NCBI RefSeq assembly: GCF_018417595.1
Contig: NZ_CP070982.1
Span: 624,001-688,000, forward strand
Length of the DNA stretch: 64,000 bases
Direction of reading: 5' to 3'
From: Pseudomonas entomophila
GTDB taxonomy: Bacteria > Pseudomonadota > Gammaproteobacteria > Pseudomonadales > Pseudomonadaceae
Shown: positions 36,286-46,070 of the stretch, in pieces
How the letters are laid out: the number at the start of each line of letters is the position of its first letter
Position numbering within the stretch: the stretch's first letter is position 1
Translations under genes and position numbers: made by a program
Notes under the pieces: model-generated
Told to the model about the DNA's origin: nothing
Database searches by the model: none
Seen by the model: the letters and a program-made list of their open reading frames with translations, nothing else

Positions 36286-37635
36286 ATGCACATTCACATT
36301 CTCGGTATTTGCGGCACTTTCATGGGTTCGCTGGCCGTGCTGGCCAAGGAACTTGGCCACCGCGTCACCGGCTCCGACGCCAATGTCTACCCCCCGATGA
36401 GCACCCAGCTCGAGGCCCAGGGCATCGAGCTCACCCAAGGCTACGACCCAGCCCAACTGGAGCCGGCACCGGACCTGGTGGTGATCGGCAACGCCATGTC
36501 GCGGGGCAACCCGGCGGTGGAATACGTGCTGAACAAGGGCCTGCCCTATGTGTCCGGCCCGCAGTGGCTGGCCGACCATGTGCTGCAGGGGCGCTGGGTG
36601 CTGGCGGTGGCCGGCACCCACGGCAAGACCACCACCAGCAGCATGCTGGCCTGGGTCCTGGAGCATGCCGGCATGAGCCCGGGCTTCCTGATCGGCGGCG
36701 TGCCGCAGAACTTCTCGGTGTCGGCGCGTCTGGGCGGCACGCCGTTCTTCGTGGTCGAGGCCGACGAATACGACAGCGCCTTCTTCGACAAGCGCTCGAA
36801 GTTCGTGCACTACCACCCGCGCACCGCGATCCTCAACAACCTCGAGTTCGATCACGCGGACATCTTCCCGGACCTGGCGGCCATCGAGCGGCAGTTCCAC
36901 CACCTGGTGCGGACCATCCCGAGCGAAGGCCTGGTGATCCACCCGACCACCGAGCAGGCGCTGGAGCGGGTGATCGGCATGGGCTGCTGGACCCCGGTGC
37001 AGACCACCGGTGCTGGTGGCCAGTGGCAGGCGCGCCTGCTCAGCCCCGACGGCTCGCGCTTCGAGGTGCTGTTCGAGGGCGAGGCGCAAGGCGTGGTGGA
37101 CTGGGCCCTGACTGGCCAGCACAACGTCGCCAACGCCCTGGCCACCCTGGCCGCCGCCCGCCATGTCGGCGTGGCTCCGGCCATGGGCATCGAGGGCCTG
37201 AGCGCGTTCAAGAGCGTCAAGCGGCGCATGGAGAAGGTCGCCGAAGTTCAAGGCGTGACCATCTACGATGACTTCGCCCATCACCCGACCGCCATCGCCA
37301 CCACCCTCGATGGCCTGCGCAAGCGCGTCGGCGAGGCGCCGGTGATCGCGGTGATCGAGCCGCGCTCCAACTCCATGAAGCTCGGCGCCCACCGCGACGG
37401 CCTGCCGGAAAGCGTCAACGATGCCGACCAGGTGATCTGGTACGCGCCGCCCAACCTGGGCTGGGACCTGGCCGGCACCGCCGCCCAGTGCAAGGTCCCC
37501 AGCGTGGTGGCCGACAGCCTCGAGGCGATCATCGACCGGGTCAAGGGCCAGGCCCGCCCAGGCACCCACGTGGTGATCATGAGCAACGGCGGCTTCGGCG
37601 GCCTGCACGGCAAGCTGGCCGAGGCCCTCAAGTGA
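36286..37635 (+). CDS. mpl: UDP-N-acetylmuramate:L-Ala-gamma-D-Glu-meso-DAP ligase
   Basis: A 449-residue Mur-ligase-family enzyme that recycles the tripeptide from old peptidoglycan by joining it to UDP-MurNAc. The N-terminal Rossmann part begins [16 protein letters not shown], the ATP loop is [12 protein letters not shown], and [17 protein letters not shown] is typical of Mpl. The [14 protein letters not shown] segment near the C-terminus is also typical. ATG 36286 begins the conserved strand. The stop overlaps the ubiX GTG start, so the two genes are translationally coupled. Confidence 0.96.
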   Translation: MHIHILGICGTFMGSLAVLAKELGHRVTGSDANVYPPMSTQLEAQGIELTQGYDPAQLEPAPDLVVIGNAMSRGNPAVEYVLNKGLPYVSGPQWLADHVLQGRWVLAVAGTHGKTTTSSMLAWVLEHAGMSPGFLIGGVPQNFSVSARLGGTPFFVVEADEYDSAFFDKRSKFVHYHPRTAILNNLEFDHADIFPDLAAIERQFHHLVRTIPSEGLVIHPTTEQALERVIGMGCWTPVQTTGAGGQWQARLLSPDGSRFEVLFEGEAQGVVDWALTGQHNVANALATLAAARHVGVAPAMGIEGLSAFKSVKRRMEKVAEVQGVTIYDDFAHHPTAIATTLDGLRKRVGEAPVIAVIEPRSNSMKLGAHRDGLPESVNDADQVIWYAPPNLGWDLAGTAAQCKVPSVVADSLEAIIDRVKGQARPGTHVVIMSNGGFGGLHGKLAEALK

Positions 37636-38261
37636 GCGGGCCGGAGCGCATCACCCTGGCGATGACCGGGGCGTCGGGGGCGCAGTATGGCCTGCGCCTG
37701 CTCGACTGCCTGGTGCGTGAGGACCGTGAGGTGCACTTCCTCGTCTCCAAGGCCGCGCAGTTGGTAATGGCCACCGAAACCGACGTAGTGCTGCCGGCCA
37801 AGCCCCAGGCGATGCAGGCCTTCCTTACCGAATACACCGGGGCCGCCGACGGGCAGATCCGCGTGTACGGCAAGGAAGACTGGATGTCGCCGGTGGCTTC
37901 GGGCTCCGGCGCGCCGGCGGCAATGGTGGTGGTGCCATGTTCCACCGGCACGTTGTCGGCCATCGCCAGCGGTGCCTGCAACAACCTGATCGAGCGCGCC
38001 GCCGACGTGACGTTGAAGGAGCGTCGGCAGTTGATCCTGGTCCCGCGCGAGGCGCCATTGTCGACCATCCACCTGGAAAACATGCTCAAGCTGTCGCAGA
38101 TGGGCGCAGTGATCCTGCCGGCGGCGCCGGGCTTCTACCACCAGCCGCAAACCATCGACGACCTGGTCGACTTCGTCGTGGCGCGCATCCTCAACCTGCT
38201 GAACATTCCCCAGGACATGCTGCCGCGCTGGGGCGAGCACCACCACGGGGTCGACGATTGA
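37632..38261 (+). CDS. ubiX: Flavin prenyltransferase UbiX
   Basis: A 209-residue enzyme that attaches a prenyl group to FMN, making the prenylated cofactor for the decarboxylase UbiD in ubiquinone synthesis. Motifs: [32 protein letters not shown] and the [15 protein letters not shown] segment, all family marks. The start is a GTG that overlaps the mpl stop as GTGA. A lipoprotein gene follows with a similar overlap, so the three genes form one operon. Confidence 0.96.
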   Translation: MSGPERITLAMTGASGAQYGLRLLDCLVREDREVHFLVSKAAQLVMATETDVVLPAKPQAMQAFLTEYTGAADGQIRVYGKEDWMSPVASGSGAPAAMVVVPCSTGTLSAIASGACNNLIERAADVTLKERRQLILVPREAPLSTIHLENMLKLSQMGAVILPAAPGFYHQPQTIDDLVDFVVARILNLLNIPQDMLPRWGEHHHGVDD

Positions 38262-38545
38262 GGCGGGCGCTGCTGGGGTTGCTGGTGCTGATGCAATTGG
38301 CGGGCTGCGCCACGGTGCGCACCCTGGACGCCAACAAGCCCGGGGCGCCGGTGGTGTACGCCGGCACGCGGCTGGACCTGTACGTGATGAACGGCGGCTG
38401 TTGCCCCGAAGACCGCTTCGGGGCCGTGGCACCGGCCTATCCGGGGCTGGACCTGCCAGGCAGCGCTTTGCTGGACACGTTGTTGCTGCCCTTGTCCTTG
38501 CTGACGGCGGCGGGGGTGGGCTTCAACGCCACGGGCGGGCTTTGA
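38258..38545 (+). CDS. YceK/YidQ-family lipoprotein
   Basis: A 95-residue protein starting at a TTG that overlaps the ubiX stop. The N-terminus is a lipoprotein signal ([12 protein letters not shown]) with lipobox LAGC. The mature part [16 protein letters not shown] then [22 protein letters not shown] is typical of the DUF1375/YceK family. The function of the family is unknown. TTG is chosen because the frame has no closer ATG or GTG before the signal sequence. Confidence 0.8.
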   Translation: MRRALLGLLVLMQLAGCATVRTLDANKPGAPVVYAGTRLDLYVMNGGCCPEDRFGAVAPAYPGLDLPGSALLDTLLLPLSLLTAAGVGFNATGGL

Positions 38546-38632
38546 CCCTCCGGGGGGCTGCACCTACGCTGATCTTCAAGTGCGCCGCATGCCTGCACGG
38601 GGCGGTGGCCTTCTGGATCACGGAGTGTCCGC

Positions 38633-40297
38633 ATGCGCCTGATGCTGTTGACGATGCTGGCGTTATCCTGGGGGGCCAGCGTTCGCGCCGAGCCCCTGCC
38701 CAGTTACCTCGATGCCAATGAAACCGAAAGCCGCCTGCCCACGGCGAACCTGCCGGTGGCTGCCTACCGTCCGGGGCAGCCCTTCGTCCAGGTGGTGGCG
38801 CCCGACACCCTGCGCCAGCAACCCTTGGCGATGGACACCCGGGTGCAGGTGCGCAAGGTGCGATTCGAGGGTGGTACCGTCTATGCGTTGAGCGAATTGC
38901 GCGATCACTACCAGCCCATCATCGGTCAGACGCTCAGCCTGGCCGAGCTGAGCGAACTGACTCAACGCCTCACCCGGCGTTACCGGCAGGATGGTTACCT
39001 GCTTTCCTACGCCTACCTTCCGCCACAGGACTTCGCCGATGGTCGAGTGCAAGTGGTCTTGGTCGAGGGCCATGTCCACGACTACCGGATCGAGGGTGAG
39101 ATCGGTCCGGCGCGCGCCTACCTGGTCAGGCTGCTGGAGCGCCTCAGGGCCGAACGCCCGCTGACCCGGCAGACCCTCGACCGCTATGTCAGCCTGATGG
39201 GGCGTACACCCGGTGTGACCTTGCAGGCCAGGGTCGAAGCCACTGGCGCCGACGATGGCGCCGCCCGGCTGGTCATCCAGGTAGCGCGAAGGCCCGTTGC
39301 CGGCAATGTGATCGTAAGCGACGGCAGCCGCGCTGACCCGCAGGCATTGCTCAGTGTTACCAGCAACGCCCAGACTCGCCATGCCGAGCAGGTGCGCGCC
39401 AGTGTGCTGGTGCCTCCCGGCGAGGACCAGGCGCATTACGCTCGCCTCGACTACAGCCAGTTCATCGATGACCAAGGGTTGCAGCTGCAACTCTCGGCTT
39501 CGCGCTACCGCAGCGAGCCAGGCACACGTGTGCGGCTGGACGAGGGCACCGACCTGCGTCAGCACCGTGACAGCGACCGCTATGCGATCGGTCTTGGCCA
39601 GCCGCTGATCGCTGCGCCCGACGAATGGCTGGAGGTGGTGGGGCGCTTCTACGTGGTCAAGGAACGGATCGACTATCAAGGGGCGGCGCAGCAAGCGGAC
39701 ACCGCGACCGACGTTCGTGCGTTGTCCTTCGAAGGTGACTGGCGCAAGGTCGAGGTTGGGCGCCTGCGCATCGTCAGTGCCGGGGTCTACCAGGGCATGG
39801 ACTACCTCGGGGCGCGTAGCAATGCCGGCTACGACCTGGACTTCCTGCGCCTGCGCGTGTCTGGCCTGCAGAGCGATGATTTCTCCGAGCACTGGCAGGG
39901 CGTGGCGTCGGCCGCTGCGTACTGGAGCGGTGACAATCTGCCCGACAGTGAGCGCGTGGTGTTCGGTGGCCAGGGGTTCGGTCGGGGTTACCCCCGTGAT
40001 CAGGCGAGCGGTGACAAGGGATGGGGAGTGGCCTACGAGGTCAACTACAGCTTCAGGCGCGGCGGCGAATGGTTGAAGGTGGTGCAGCCCTACGTCGTGG
40101 TCGATGCGGCCAGGACCTGGTTCAACGAGGTGGATGTGCATGAGGCGCAGCTTTCGTCTGTCGCGCTGGGGCTGCGTATGGGGTATGGGCGCGATTTCAA
40201 CATCGCTGTGGAGTTGGCCAAACCGCTGGCGGACATCGCCCTGGACAGCCTCGACCGTCGACCCAGGTTTACGCTGAGCTTCAGTTGCCCGCTATGA
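38633..40297 (+). CDS. TpsB-type outer membrane transporter (ShlB/FhaC/HecB family)
   Basis: A 554-residue Omp85-superfamily protein that exports TpsA partner proteins. After a signal peptide (to about residue 21) come two POTRA-like domains (VRKVRFEGGTVYALSEL; VQVVLVEGHVHDYRIEGEIG), then a 16-strand barrel including GQGFGRGYPRDQ, the family's loop-6 RGY motif (VRGY in FhaC), and a final strand ending FTLSFSCPL. No TpsA-sized gene lies beside it in this window, so its cargo is encoded elsewhere or missing. A REP hairpin follows. Confidence 0.85.
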   Translation: MRLMLLTMLALSWGASVRAEPLPSYLDANETESRLPTANLPVAAYRPGQPFVQVVAPDTLRQQPLAMDTRVQVRKVRFEGGTVYALSELRDHYQPIIGQTLSLAELSELTQRLTRRYRQDGYLLSYAYLPPQDFADGRVQVVLVEGHVHDYRIEGEIGPARAYLVRLLERLRAERPLTRQTLDRYVSLMGRTPGVTLQARVEATGADDGAARLVIQVARRPVAGNVIVSDGSRADPQALLSVTSNAQTRHAEQVRASVLVPPGEDQAHYARLDYSQFIDDQGLQLQLSASRYRSEPGTRVRLDEGTDLRQHRDSDRYAIGLGQPLIAAPDEWLEVVGRFYVVKERIDYQGAAQQADTATDVRALSFEGDWRKVEVGRLRIVSAGVYQGMDYLGARSNAGYDLDFLRLRVSGLQSDDFSEHWQGVASAAAYWSGDNLPDSERVVFGGQGFGRGYPRDQASGDKGWGVAYEVNYSFRRGGEWLKVVQPYVVVDAARTWFNEVDVHEAQLSSVALGLRMGYGRDFNIAVELAKPLADIALDSLDRRPRFTLSFSCPL

Positions 40298-40319
40298 GGG
40301 GACCGCACTGGTCCGCGGT

Positions 40320-40440
40320 CCCTGCAGGAGCGGCCTTTAGCCGCGAAAGGGTTGCGTAGCAGCCCCAGGAATTCGGCCTTGAGCAGGACCGCCGGGGCCG
40401 CTTTGCGGCCCTTTCGCGGCACAAGGCCGCTCCTACAGGG
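40320..40440. repeat. REP pair (inverted)
   Basis: Outer arms near 40320-40350 and 40410-40440 are inverted GCGGCCTTNNGCCGCGAAAGG-type repeats with small differences (TTAG in one, TGTG in the other). Between them lie smaller GC-rich hairpins. It separates the TpsB gene from the minus-strand receiver gene. Confidence 0.85.
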
Positions 40441-40464
40441 CATGGGTAAATCCTGAACACCTTG

Positions 40465-40872
40465 CTAATTCACCGCCTGCAACAGCGGCTTGGGAAACAG
40501 GTTCTCCAGGGTCTCCAGCAAGCGCGCGTGGTAGATCGGTTTGCGGAACAGGTCGAGCACCTGCAGGCGCAACAGGTCGCTGACGTCATCCATGTCGGCA
40601 TGCCCGGACATCACGATCACCGGCAGGTGCTGGCGGGCGGTGTGGTCGCGCAGGCGCTGGATCAGGCCGATGCCGCTTTCCTCCGGCATGCGCAGGTCGG
40701 TGATGACCAGCGCCACGTCCGGGTGACGGGTCAACTGTTGCAGGGCGGCCTTTACGGAGCTGGCGGTGTGGCAGGCGAAGCCTTCGTTTTCCAGTAGCTC
40801 GGCCAGTTCCAGCAGGGCCTGCTCGTCGTCGTCCACCAAGAGAATCTGCTGACGCAATGCAGAGGTCGGCAT
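40465..40872 (-). CDS. Receiver-only response regulator next to the flp pilin gene
   Basis: A 135-residue CheY-like protein with no output domain. The phosphorylation pocket is complete: DDD at 14-16, Asp59 in LVITDLRMP, the conserved Ser in VIVMSGHAD and Lys in DLFRKPI. It lies 41 nt downstream of flp on the same strand and within the Tad pilus locus, so it probably takes part in controlling pilus production or assembly, perhaps as a phosphate relay for PprA. That role is inferred. Confidence 0.85.
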   Translation of the reverse strand: MPTSALRQQILLVDDDEQALLELAELLENEGFACHTASSVKAALQQLTRHPDVALVITDLRMPEESGIGLIQRLRDHTARQHLPVIVMSGHADMDDVSDLLRLQVLDLFRKPIYHARLLETLENLFPKPLLQAVN

Positions 40873-40913
40873 GCTCGGCTCCCGGGCTGTCGGTCAGACG
40901 TCCTGGCCTGCGA

Positions 40914-41096
40914 TCACTGGGTGATGGCGGTCTTGATGCTGGTCATGATGGCGCTGACTTCGGTGCCGATGGGGGTGACGAAGCCCGCCAGCACCACCGC
41001 GACCATGGCGGCGATCACCGCGTACTCGATACCGGAGGCGCCATCCTTGCGCTGGAGGAAGTGCTTGCAGTGAAGAAGGATCAGTTGCAGCAGCAT
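40914..41096 (-). CDS. flp: Flp-type pilin
   Basis: A 60-residue type IVb pilin subunit. The prepilin cleavage signature is GASGIEYAVIAAMVAVVLAGF: the glycine before the cut, then the conserved E-Y pair at the mature N-terminus and a hydrophobic helix. ATG 41096 has an AAGGAG ribosome binding site 7 nt upstream and is better than 41150. It is divergent from the cpaB-led assembly operon and would be cut by the FppA-type peptidase at 49870. Confidence 0.92.
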   Translation of the reverse strand: MLLQLILLHCKHFLQRKDGASGIEYAVIAAMVAVVLAGFVTPIGTEVSAIMTSIKTAITQ

Positions 41097-41383
41097 GGCA
41101 TGTCTCCTTGCGCTCGTGTGGCGCCGGTCGCGGGGCTTGAAAAGTGACACCCCTTTGCCATCACAGAATCGTCAAGCCATGGCCGGCTGCAAATGTAACA
41201 AGGCATTAATACAAAAGTATTGGTCACAATCGGCGAGGCTAAGTTTCTGTTTTGTCAGTGCGTCAATTTCATGGCTCGAAAAACGCTAACCAGTTAATGG
41301 CGAATCGGCAGGGCTCGGCTACCGTGCAATAGCGAAATAGTTACTTTTTGCCAGCATCGATCACGGGCGCAGGGAGGGCGGGA

Positions 41384-42331
41384 ATGAGCAGTCGCTTGAC
41401 CATGATCCTGGCTGGCCTGTTCCTCCTCGCGGCATTGCTGGCGGGTTATTGGGGGCTGCGCCTGAGCCGCCCGCCCGAGCCGCCGGCACCGTTGGTGCCC
41501 GCCGCCGATGCCCTGCCAGCGCCGGTTCCCGCCTCTGTCCCCGCGCAACCGCCCGAACCGCCACGCTCACCCATCGTGGTGCTGCGCAAGGCAGTGCCGG
41601 CCAACGTGCCGCTGACCGAGGACGATGTGCTGGTCGAGCGTTTGCAGGTCGTGCCCGCAGGCGCGTTCCAGCAGCTCGACCAAGTGCTCGGGCGCAGCAG
41701 TTCGCGGCCGTTGGCGGCCGGCAGCTGGCTCGACGAGTCGAGCTTCCAGGCCGGTGGCCCGTTGGCGCGGATGATCCGCGCCAACGAGCGTGCCGTCGCG
41801 GTGGCGGTGGATGACGTGAGTGGCGCCGCCGGGCAGTTGCGGCCAGGGGATTATGTCGATGTGCTGTTGTTCCTGCGCGAGGAGAACAACAACCCGCAGT
41901 CCTCGGCCCAGGTGGTGCTGCCGGCCCTGCGCGTGCTCAGCGTCGACCAGCAGACGGGCCTGGCCAACGATGGCCGCCCGGCACAGACCGCCGAAGAACA
42001 GAAGGCCCGCCGCGACCAGCAATCGCTGAACAGCAACGCCACCCGCACCGTCGGCCTGGCCGTGCCTGAGGCCCTGGCCAGCCGCCTGATGCTCGCCGCT
42101 CAGGCCGGCACCTTGCGCCTGGCAGTGCGCAGCGCCGACGAACAATTGCTTGCGCGCTACTGGTCCGGCGAAGACGCCAGCCCCCAATTGGCCGCAGCGA
42201 ACCGCGATCTCTACCGCTTCAGCCAGCTGTCCCAGGTGCCGCTGGCCAACCCGGCCGCCGCCGCAGGCGCGCCCGGCATGCAGATCATTCGTGGCGCCCA
42301 GGCGGCCAACGATCTGAACAAGACCCCCTGA
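41384..42331 (+). CDS. cpaB: CpaB/RcpC-family Flp pilus assembly protein
   Basis: A 315-residue protein anchored by an N-terminal membrane helix (MILAGLFLLAALLAGYWGL). A proline-rich linker leads to the SAF-domain region (VVLRKAVPANVPLTEDDVLVERL) and GQLRPGDYVDVLLFL, both typical of CpaB. It supports the secretin in the periplasm. ATG 41384 has an AGGGAGG site upstream. It is the first gene of the tad assembly operon, with cpaC 18 nt downstream. Confidence 0.92.
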   Translation: MSSRLTMILAGLFLLAALLAGYWGLRLSRPPEPPAPLVPAADALPAPVPASVPAQPPEPPRSPIVVLRKAVPANVPLTEDDVLVERLQVVPAGAFQQLDQVLGRSSSRPLAAGSWLDESSFQAGGPLARMIRANERAVAVAVDDVSGAAGQLRPGDYVDVLLFLREENNNPQSSAQVVLPALRVLSVDQQTGLANDGRPAQTAEEQKARRDQQSLNSNATRTVGLAVPEALASRLMLAAQAGTLRLAVRSADEQLLARYWSGEDASPQLAAANRDLYRFSQLSQVPLANPAAAAGAPGMQIIRGAQAANDLNKTP

Positions 42332-42349
42332 CCAGGCAAGGATGCAGCT

Positions 42350-43630
42350 ATGCGTAGTTCCGTGCAGGTTTCCAAATGTCTGTGCCTGGTTGTGCCATTG
42401 ATGCTGCTGATGCCGCAGGCGCTGGCGACGGGCAAGGGTTGTGCGGCGTTCGACCAGATGCCCACGGTGATCGAAATGGACCAGGGCCTGCAGCAGGAAC
42501 TGCGCCTGCCCGTGGCCATCACCCGGGTGGCGGTAGGTGAGCCGAAGGTGGCCGATGTCCAGGCCAGCGGCGAACGCGCCGTGCTGCTGACCGGGGTGGG
42601 GCAGGGCAACACCAGCCTGATGCTGTGGACCGACTGCGCGCCGAAGCCGCACCGGGCCATGGTGTTCATCAAGGGCCGGGCCAGCGCCGACATGGCCGAG
42701 GTGGCGCTGGCCGCCACCGAGCAGCCTCCGCTGCCGACCCAGGTGCAGGCCGACATCCGCTTTGTCGAAGTGCGTCGGCTCAAGTACAAGGAGGCCGGCG
42801 CCAAACTGTTCTTCAAAGGCTCCAACAACAGCCTGTTCGGCTCGCCCGGCACGGTGCCCAACACCGTGGTCCGGCCTGGTTATGTGCCGGGCATCCAGAC
42901 CGGCACCAACCCGGTGACCTACGCCGACGTGCGCCCCGGTATCCCCCTCGACAACGATGTCTTCAACATCGTCTGGGGCGGAGGCAGCAGCCGCTTCCTG
43001 GCGATGATCAATGCCCTGGAGAACAGCGGTTTCGCCTACACCCTGGCACGCCCCAGCCTGACCGTGCTCAGCGGCCTGACCGCCAGCTTCCTGGCCGGCG
43101 GCGAGATCCCCATCCCGGTGCCCAGCAGCGGCAGCGACAACGTCTCGATCGAGTACAAGGAGTTCGGCGTGCGCCTGGCCCTGACCCCCACCGTGGTCAG
43201 CGGCAACCGCATCAACCTGAAGGTGGCGCCGGAGGTCAGCGAGCTGGACTACAACAATGCGGTGGTGATCGCCGGCACCCGGGTACCGGGCCTGAGCGTG
43301 CGCCGCACCGACACCAGCATCACCCTCGCCGATGGCGAGAGCTTCATCATCAGCGGCCTGATCACCAGCAACGTGCGTTCGGGCGTGGACAAGATGCCCG
43401 GGCTGGGCAACCTGCCGATCATCGGCGCGTTCTTTCGCCAGACGGCGCTCAACCGCGAGGAGACCGAGCTGCTGATGATCGTCACCCCGCACCTGGTCCA
43501 GCCGCTGGCGGTCAATGCCAAGCTGCCGGAACTGCCGGGCGAAGGGCTGCGCACCTACGACCCCAGCTGGGGTCACCTGTTCTTCATGGAAAACGGCAGC
43601 TTCGATGGCCGTGGCGGGTTGTCGCGATGA
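42350..43630 (+). CDS. cpaC: CpaC/RcpA secretin of the Flp pilus
   Basis: A 426-residue outer membrane secretin through which the pilus leaves the cell. It has a signal peptide (to about residue 25), a BON/pilus N-terminal domain (ELRLPVAITRVAVGEPKVAD), and the secretin core with LARPSLTVLSGLTASFLAGG, VPSSGSDNVSIEYKEFGVRL and LITSNVRSGVDKMPGLGNLP. Its stop overlaps the tadZ start as ATGA. Confidence 0.94.
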   Translation: MRSSVQVSKCLCLVVPLMLLMPQALATGKGCAAFDQMPTVIEMDQGLQQELRLPVAITRVAVGEPKVADVQASGERAVLLTGVGQGNTSLMLWTDCAPKPHRAMVFIKGRASADMAEVALAATEQPPLPTQVQADIRFVEVRRLKYKEAGAKLFFKGSNNSLFGSPGTVPNTVVRPGYVPGIQTGTNPVTYADVRPGIPLDNDVFNIVWGGGSSRFLAMINALENSGFAYTLARPSLTVLSGLTASFLAGGEIPIPVPSSGSDNVSIEYKEFGVRLALTPTVVSGNRINLKVAPEVSELDYNNAVVIAGTRVPGLSVRRTDTSITLADGESFIISGLITSNVRSGVDKMPGLGNLPIIGAFFRQTALNREETELLMIVTPHLVQPLAVNAKLPELPGEGLRTYDPSWGHLFFMENGSFDGRGGLSR

Positions 43631-44817
43631 ACGAGAGCCTTAACCAGACCTACCTCGCGTTGACCCGCAACGAGGACGACCTGCACTGGCTGCAAGGCGC
43701 GCTGGCGCCGTTGGGGCAGGTGATCGGCGCCAGCAACGGCAGCCTCGACGAGTTGCTGGCACTGGTCGACATGACTTTCAGCAACCTGGTGTTCATCGGC
43801 CTGGACCGCGAGCAACTGGTCAGCCAGTGCGCGCTGATCGAAGGCATGCTCGAGGCCAAGCCGATGCTGGCCATCGTCGCCCTGGGCGATGGCATGGACA
43901 ACCAGCTGGTGCTGCACGCCATGCGTGCCGGTGCCCGCGACTTCGTCGCCTACGGCTCGCGGGCCAGCGAAGTGGCCGGGCTGGTGCGACGCCTGGGCAA
44001 GCGCCTGCCCACGGTGGCCAGCAACCCCAGCCTGGGTGGTTTGACCGTGCTCTACGGGGCCCAGCGCAGCGCCGATGGCGCGTTGCTGACCACGCACCTG
44101 GCGCGGGTGGTGCAGGACAGCGGCCAGCAGACCCTGCTGCTCGACCTCGGGCTACCCCGCGCAGACAGTCTGGCGCTGCTGGGGCTGGAGGCGTCGTTTC
44201 ACTTCGGTGATTCGCTGCGCCACCTGCGCCGGCTCGACGCGACCCTGATCGACAGCGCCTTCACCCGTGACAAGGGCGGGCTGCGCATCCTCGCCTACGC
44301 CGACAGCGACGACGCCCTCGAGCAGACCAGCGCCGCCGAGCTGTACATGCTGCTCAGCGCCTTGCGCCAGCACTTCCAGCACATCGTGGTCAATCTTACC
44401 GGGCAGGCCGACAGCGAAGCCCTGCGTACCATCGTCAGCCACTGCGACAAGCTGATCTTCTACACCGACCAGAACATCCTCGACTGCCGGCGCAACCTGG
44501 AGGTGCTCGAGCAATGGCGTGACCGGGGTATCAAGCTGGAGCACGCCAGCCTGCTGGTCGACCGCTTCCTGCGCCATGTGGCGCCGGATGCCGAGACCCT
44601 GGCCAAGCGCTATGGGCTACCGCTGCTGAAAGTCATGCCCTACAGCCCGGAGGTGCGCCTCAACGCCAAGAACCAGGGGCTGAGCCTGTTCGAACTGGCC
44701 CCGCGCGAGGGGCTGACCCAAGCCCTGCGCGGGCTCGGCGAACGCCTGGCGCAGCGCTCCGAGAACCTGGCCGCGCCCAGCCACCCATGGCTGCGGCGCC
44801 TGTGGGGTAGCCGATGA
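43627..44817 (+). CDS. tadZ: TadZ/CpaE pilus localisation ATPase-like protein
   Basis: A 396-residue protein with an N-terminal receiver-like domain (LVFIGLDREQL) and a ParA/MinD-like C-terminal domain. The P-loop is degenerate: LYGAQRSADGALLTT where active members have GGxGKT, so the essential lysine is missing; this is often so in TadZ. The domain still has LLLDLGLPRADSL at the Walker A' or B strand. It places the machine at the cell pole. It overlaps cpaC and cpaF by 4 nt on each side. Confidence 0.88.
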   Translation: MNESLNQTYLALTRNEDDLHWLQGALAPLGQVIGASNGSLDELLALVDMTFSNLVFIGLDREQLVSQCALIEGMLEAKPMLAIVALGDGMDNQLVLHAMRAGARDFVAYGSRASEVAGLVRRLGKRLPTVASNPSLGGLTVLYGAQRSADGALLTTHLARVVQDSGQQTLLLDLGLPRADSLALLGLEASFHFGDSLRHLRRLDATLIDSAFTRDKGGLRILAYADSDDALEQTSAAELYMLLSALRQHFQHIVVNLTGQADSEALRTIVSHCDKLIFYTDQNILDCRRNLEVLEQWRDRGIKLEHASLLVDRFLRHVAPDAETLAKRYGLPLLKVMPYSPEVRLNAKNQGLSLFELAPREGLTQALRGLGERLAQRSENLAAPSHPWLRRLWGSR

Positions 44818-46070
44818 GCAGCGAAGAACCCTTTGGCGGGCCGCGCCACGCGGCCAGCGACCCCCAGGTACTCAAGCGCGCATTGCACCGTCACGTGATC
44901 GACGCCATCGAGGACAGCGGCCGCAACCTGCTGGAGGGCGCGCGCCCGGTGCTTTCGCAGTTCGTCCTCGAACAGGTCGGCGACTATGTCGCACGCCTGC
45001 GCCTGGCCCTGTCGCGCTATGAGATGGAGCGCCTGGGCGAAGAGATCGTCGACGAGCTGACCGGTTACGGCCCGCTCGAGGTGCTGCTGCGCGACCCGAG
45101 CGTCACCGAGATCCTGGTCAACGGGCCGTACCGGGTGTTCGTCGAGCGCGGCGGCCTGCTGCAGCAGACCGACCTGCGCTTCATCGATGCCCACCATGTG
45201 GAGCGGGTGATGCAGCGCATCCTCGCGCCGCTGGGGCGGCGCCTGGACGAGTCCTCGCCGATGGTCGATGCGCGCATGCCCGACGGCAGCCGGGTCAACG
45301 CGATCATTCCCCCGGTGGCGCTGGACGGGCCGTGCCTGTCGATCCGCAAGTTCCGCCAGGACATGCTCAAGAGCGCCGACCTGCTGGCCACCCGGGCCAT
45401 CGACCAGGCGATCTTCGACTTCCTCGAACGCGCCGTGGGCCGGCGTTGCAACATCCTCGTCAGCGGGGGCACCGGCACCGGCAAGACCACGATGCTCAAC
45501 ATCCTCAGCCAGATGATCGCACCCCAGGAACGCCTGGTGACCATCGAGGACGTGGCCGAGCTGCAGATGCACCACCCCCATGTGGTGCGCCTGGAGACCC
45601 GCCCGCCGAACGCCGAGGGCCACGGCGAGATCAAGGCCAGCGAGCTGATCCGCAACGCCCTGCGCATGCGCCCCGACCGGATCATCCTCGGCGAGATCCG
45701 CGGCGCCGAAGTGGTCGATGTGCTCACCGCGATGAACACCGGCCACGACGGTTCGATGAGCACCGTGCATGCCAACAACGCGCAGGACGCCCTGCTGCGT
45801 CTTGAGACCCTGGTCGGCCTGACCGGCCGCCAGGTGGCCGAGAAGACCCTGCGGCAGATGATCTGCGCGGCGCTGGACGTGGTGATCCAGCTGACCCGCC
45901 TGGCCGATGGCCGGCGTTGCGTGAGCGAGGTGCTGGAAGTGGTCGGGGTGCGTGACGACGTCTACGTCACCAGTACCCTGTTCCGCCTGGACCGGCGCAG
46001 TGGCGATGGCTTCCTGCGCGACGCGCCGCACCCCTCGGGGGCCAAGCTGCGCCATGAGGGGATCCTGTGA
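44814..46070 (+). CDS. cpaF: CpaF/TadA pilus assembly ATPase
   Basis: A 418-residue type II/IV secretion ATPase that powers pilus assembly. Walker A is GGTGTGKTTML, the Asp box lies in VTIEDVAELQMHHPHVVRLE, Walker B is RPDRIILGEIRGAE, and the His box is GHDGSMSTVHANN. Length fits the family. It is coupled to tadZ upstream and tadB downstream by overlapping codons. Confidence 0.96.
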   Translation: MSSEEPFGGPRHAASDPQVLKRALHRHVIDAIEDSGRNLLEGARPVLSQFVLEQVGDYVARLRLALSRYEMERLGEEIVDELTGYGPLEVLLRDPSVTEILVNGPYRVFVERGGLLQQTDLRFIDAHHVERVMQRILAPLGRRLDESSPMVDARMPDGSRVNAIIPPVALDGPCLSIRKFRQDMLKSADLLATRAIDQAIFDFLERAVGRRCNILVSGGTGTGKTTMLNILSQMIAPQERLVTIEDVAELQMHHPHVVRLETRPPNAEGHGEIKASELIRNALRMRPDRIILGEIRGAEVVDVLTAMNTGHDGSMSTVHANNAQDALLRLETLVGLTGRQVAEKTLRQMICAALDVVIQLTRLADGRRCVSEVLEVVGVRDDVYVTSTLFRLDRRSGDGFLRDAPHPSGAKLRHEGIL

